This document shows positions 62,801 to 64,000 of a stretch of 64,000 bases of DNA, one piece after another; the stretch's first letter is position 1, and every line of letters begins with the position of its first letter. Source of the DNA: Branchiostoma floridae (Eukaryota > Chordata > Leptocardii > Amphioxiformes > Branchiostomatidae); NCBI RefSeq assembly GCF_000003815.2, contig NC_049983.1:3085960-3149959 (forward strand). The letters are read 5' to 3'. The translations under genes were made by a program, and so were the position numbers. The notes under the pieces are model-generated. The model did not search any database. It was not told where the DNA came from and saw only the letters and a program-made list of their open reading frames with translations.

Positions 62801-63137
62801 ACAGGCCCAATGTGTGACTGGTTTGGTTTCTGTGGCTGTGTCGATGGTCGGCATTGTTTTTAGCGTTACTCTAAATTCTGTTTTTTTAGAAAACAGGAAC
62901 TTTCCTGGTTCACCATCTGGTGTCATATCTGTTTTATGTCGTGGTCAGTGGTTGTCGGGGACCTAGACCATTACATAATCTGCCTCGTGTCGTTATCTTG
63001 GGTCCCGAACCAAGAGAACGACACAGGCCAGAAATGAAGACAGGTGGTTGAAGAGCCTATTTGATATTAGTAGTTTAGTCCTTTAGACACACTATACTTT
63101 TTGGTGTCGACACAGTCACAGAAACCGAATCATTGCA
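62756..63137 (+). repeat. 390-bp duplicated segment with hairpin, copy 2
   Basis: Pairs with 60616-61002. The hairpin at 62987-63024 keeps both arms (gtgtcgtt-a-tcttgg / ccaaga-g-aacgacac). Begins within H4-like fragment 4, so the duplication included that pseudogene's 3' part. Confidence 0.75.
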
Positions 63138-64000
63138 GACAGAATGCAAAGTGTACATTATGTATATCAAGATGTTAGATTCATGTAGTTAAGCTTGCCT
63201 ATTCCCATATTTTTGAGTCAAGCTTCATGTTGGTCTCGTATTGCAAAGAGGTTTGGAGATGCTGAGCTGTGTAGACATGCGTCTTTTGTAAGCAGTCTTT
63301 GTTTTGAATATATCATATCATGCCATTCCAGTACAGGGTGACTGTCTTTTGTTGTCACTTAGCCTTTGTGTTAAAAATGCATTTCAATTGTATTATTGTA
63401 ATTCAGTAGATCGATTAATATTGCCCGTTTATTGATGAGTATAGGTTGTTTGTAGCCTTTTAAATCAGTCATTTGGAAAAATCCCTACCTAAGGCTTAGG
63501 CTGACGCTGATACTAACACAAAGACACAGACACGCACACACACTAACAAACTAACCCTTCCAAACACACACTAACATACTGATGCAACATCTTTTTGTCG
63601 AACACTAATAATCAGCTCTGCCTAAGCCTTAGACTACAAAATAACTTTCTAATCTTCGTCAAGTACAAAGGCGCCAAGCTACCTCTATACCATGTAATGA
63701 CAATGTTACATTTACTGATCTGATTTTGGCTCTGTTGGCCACCGTGTCCTAGAGTAAGGGTAATTGTTAATCTATGTATGGAAGATGTTAAGATTTCAGT
63801 TCAATTTTTAAAGTTTTATATAGTGCTTGTGTATTTTTCTCAATTCATTGTGTGTTTTTTAGATTTGCACACATATGTTTTCATATATCTATTTTGTCAA
63901 TAATTGCTATCAAATAAACAGTTTGAAATCAAATGTGTAGTGTTTATTCTACACTAGAATTGAAAGGAATGGCTGGCATCTTTGAATATAGGTACCGGCT
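63138..64000 (+). other. No gene recognised; inverted repeat and a poly(A) signal
   Basis: An inverted pair 'cctaaggcttaggctgacg' (63487-63505) and 'cagctctgcctaagccttag' (63614-63633) bounds about 145 bp. AATAAA at 63913-63918 followed by GT-rich text could be a plus-strand mRNA end, but no upstream exon is visible. Confidence 0.4.

Noticed and set aside
1-64000. CRISPR arrays, operons, bacterial promoters, rRNA
   Set aside because: None present; direct repeats found are minisatellites or transposon ends, and the genes are spliced eukaryotic genes.

Overview
The window is animal nuclear DNA: intron-rich genes with GT-AG splice sites, abundant small transposons and SINEs, and three assembly gaps (N runs at 50207-50598, 51321-51760 and 57295-58062). 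The two recognised genes resemble vertebrate filamin and monoglyceride lipase but with clear divergence. Gene content, intron density and repeat style fit an invertebrate deuterostome, most likely a cephalochordate (Branchiostoma). The species is inference.

Region 1 (1-37.5 kb, + strand) is the 3' part of a filamin gene, from immunoglobulin-like repeat 14 to the stop codon at 35734. I resolve 25 exons. Joined, they give one open frame of 1,976 codons including the stop, which is a strong internal check on the splice sites. Repeats 14 and 15 come first and repeats 16-24 last, matching vertebrate filamin nearly domain for domain. Between repeats 15 and 16, exactly where vertebrate filamins carry the short flexible hinge 1, lies an insert of about 900 residues. 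It contains a single 1,761-bp exon encoding 587 residues of proline-free coiled coil, followed by a charged Ser/Lys/Asp region with degenerate RPDD/RPW repeats. All insert exons are phase 0-0, while every junction downstream of repeat 16 is phase 1, so the insert behaves as a removable module. A TATA box followed by an ATG exon that ends in phase 0 (7247-7489) suggests an internal promoter making a short filamin that begins with the coiled coil.

Region 2 (38-57 kb, - strand) is a tandem array of three monoglyceride-lipase-like serine hydrolases. Copy A (38256-42290) is complete in seven exons and encodes 299 residues. Copy B has five intact exons, and its first two fall in assembly gaps. Copy C shows only the last two exons and is dead: a 34-bp deletion, a lost splice donor and a His-to-Arg change at the catalytic His. 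The copies differ in C-terminus and in transposon insertions, so each serves as an empty-site control for the others.

Region 3 (57-64 kb) has no intact gene. It holds a satellite-like repeat running into a gap, a broken LINE reverse transcriptase with a (GAT)n tail, and a decayed array of at least four histone H4-like pseudogenes (61.3-62.8 kb) with duplicated flanks.

Small transposons in the filamin introns and MGLL array are unusually well defined: three hAT-like elements with perfect 8-bp target duplications, a TTAA-flanked element nested in a SINE, a Harbinger-like element with a TAA duplication, and a tRNA-derived SINE with a 10-bp duplication.
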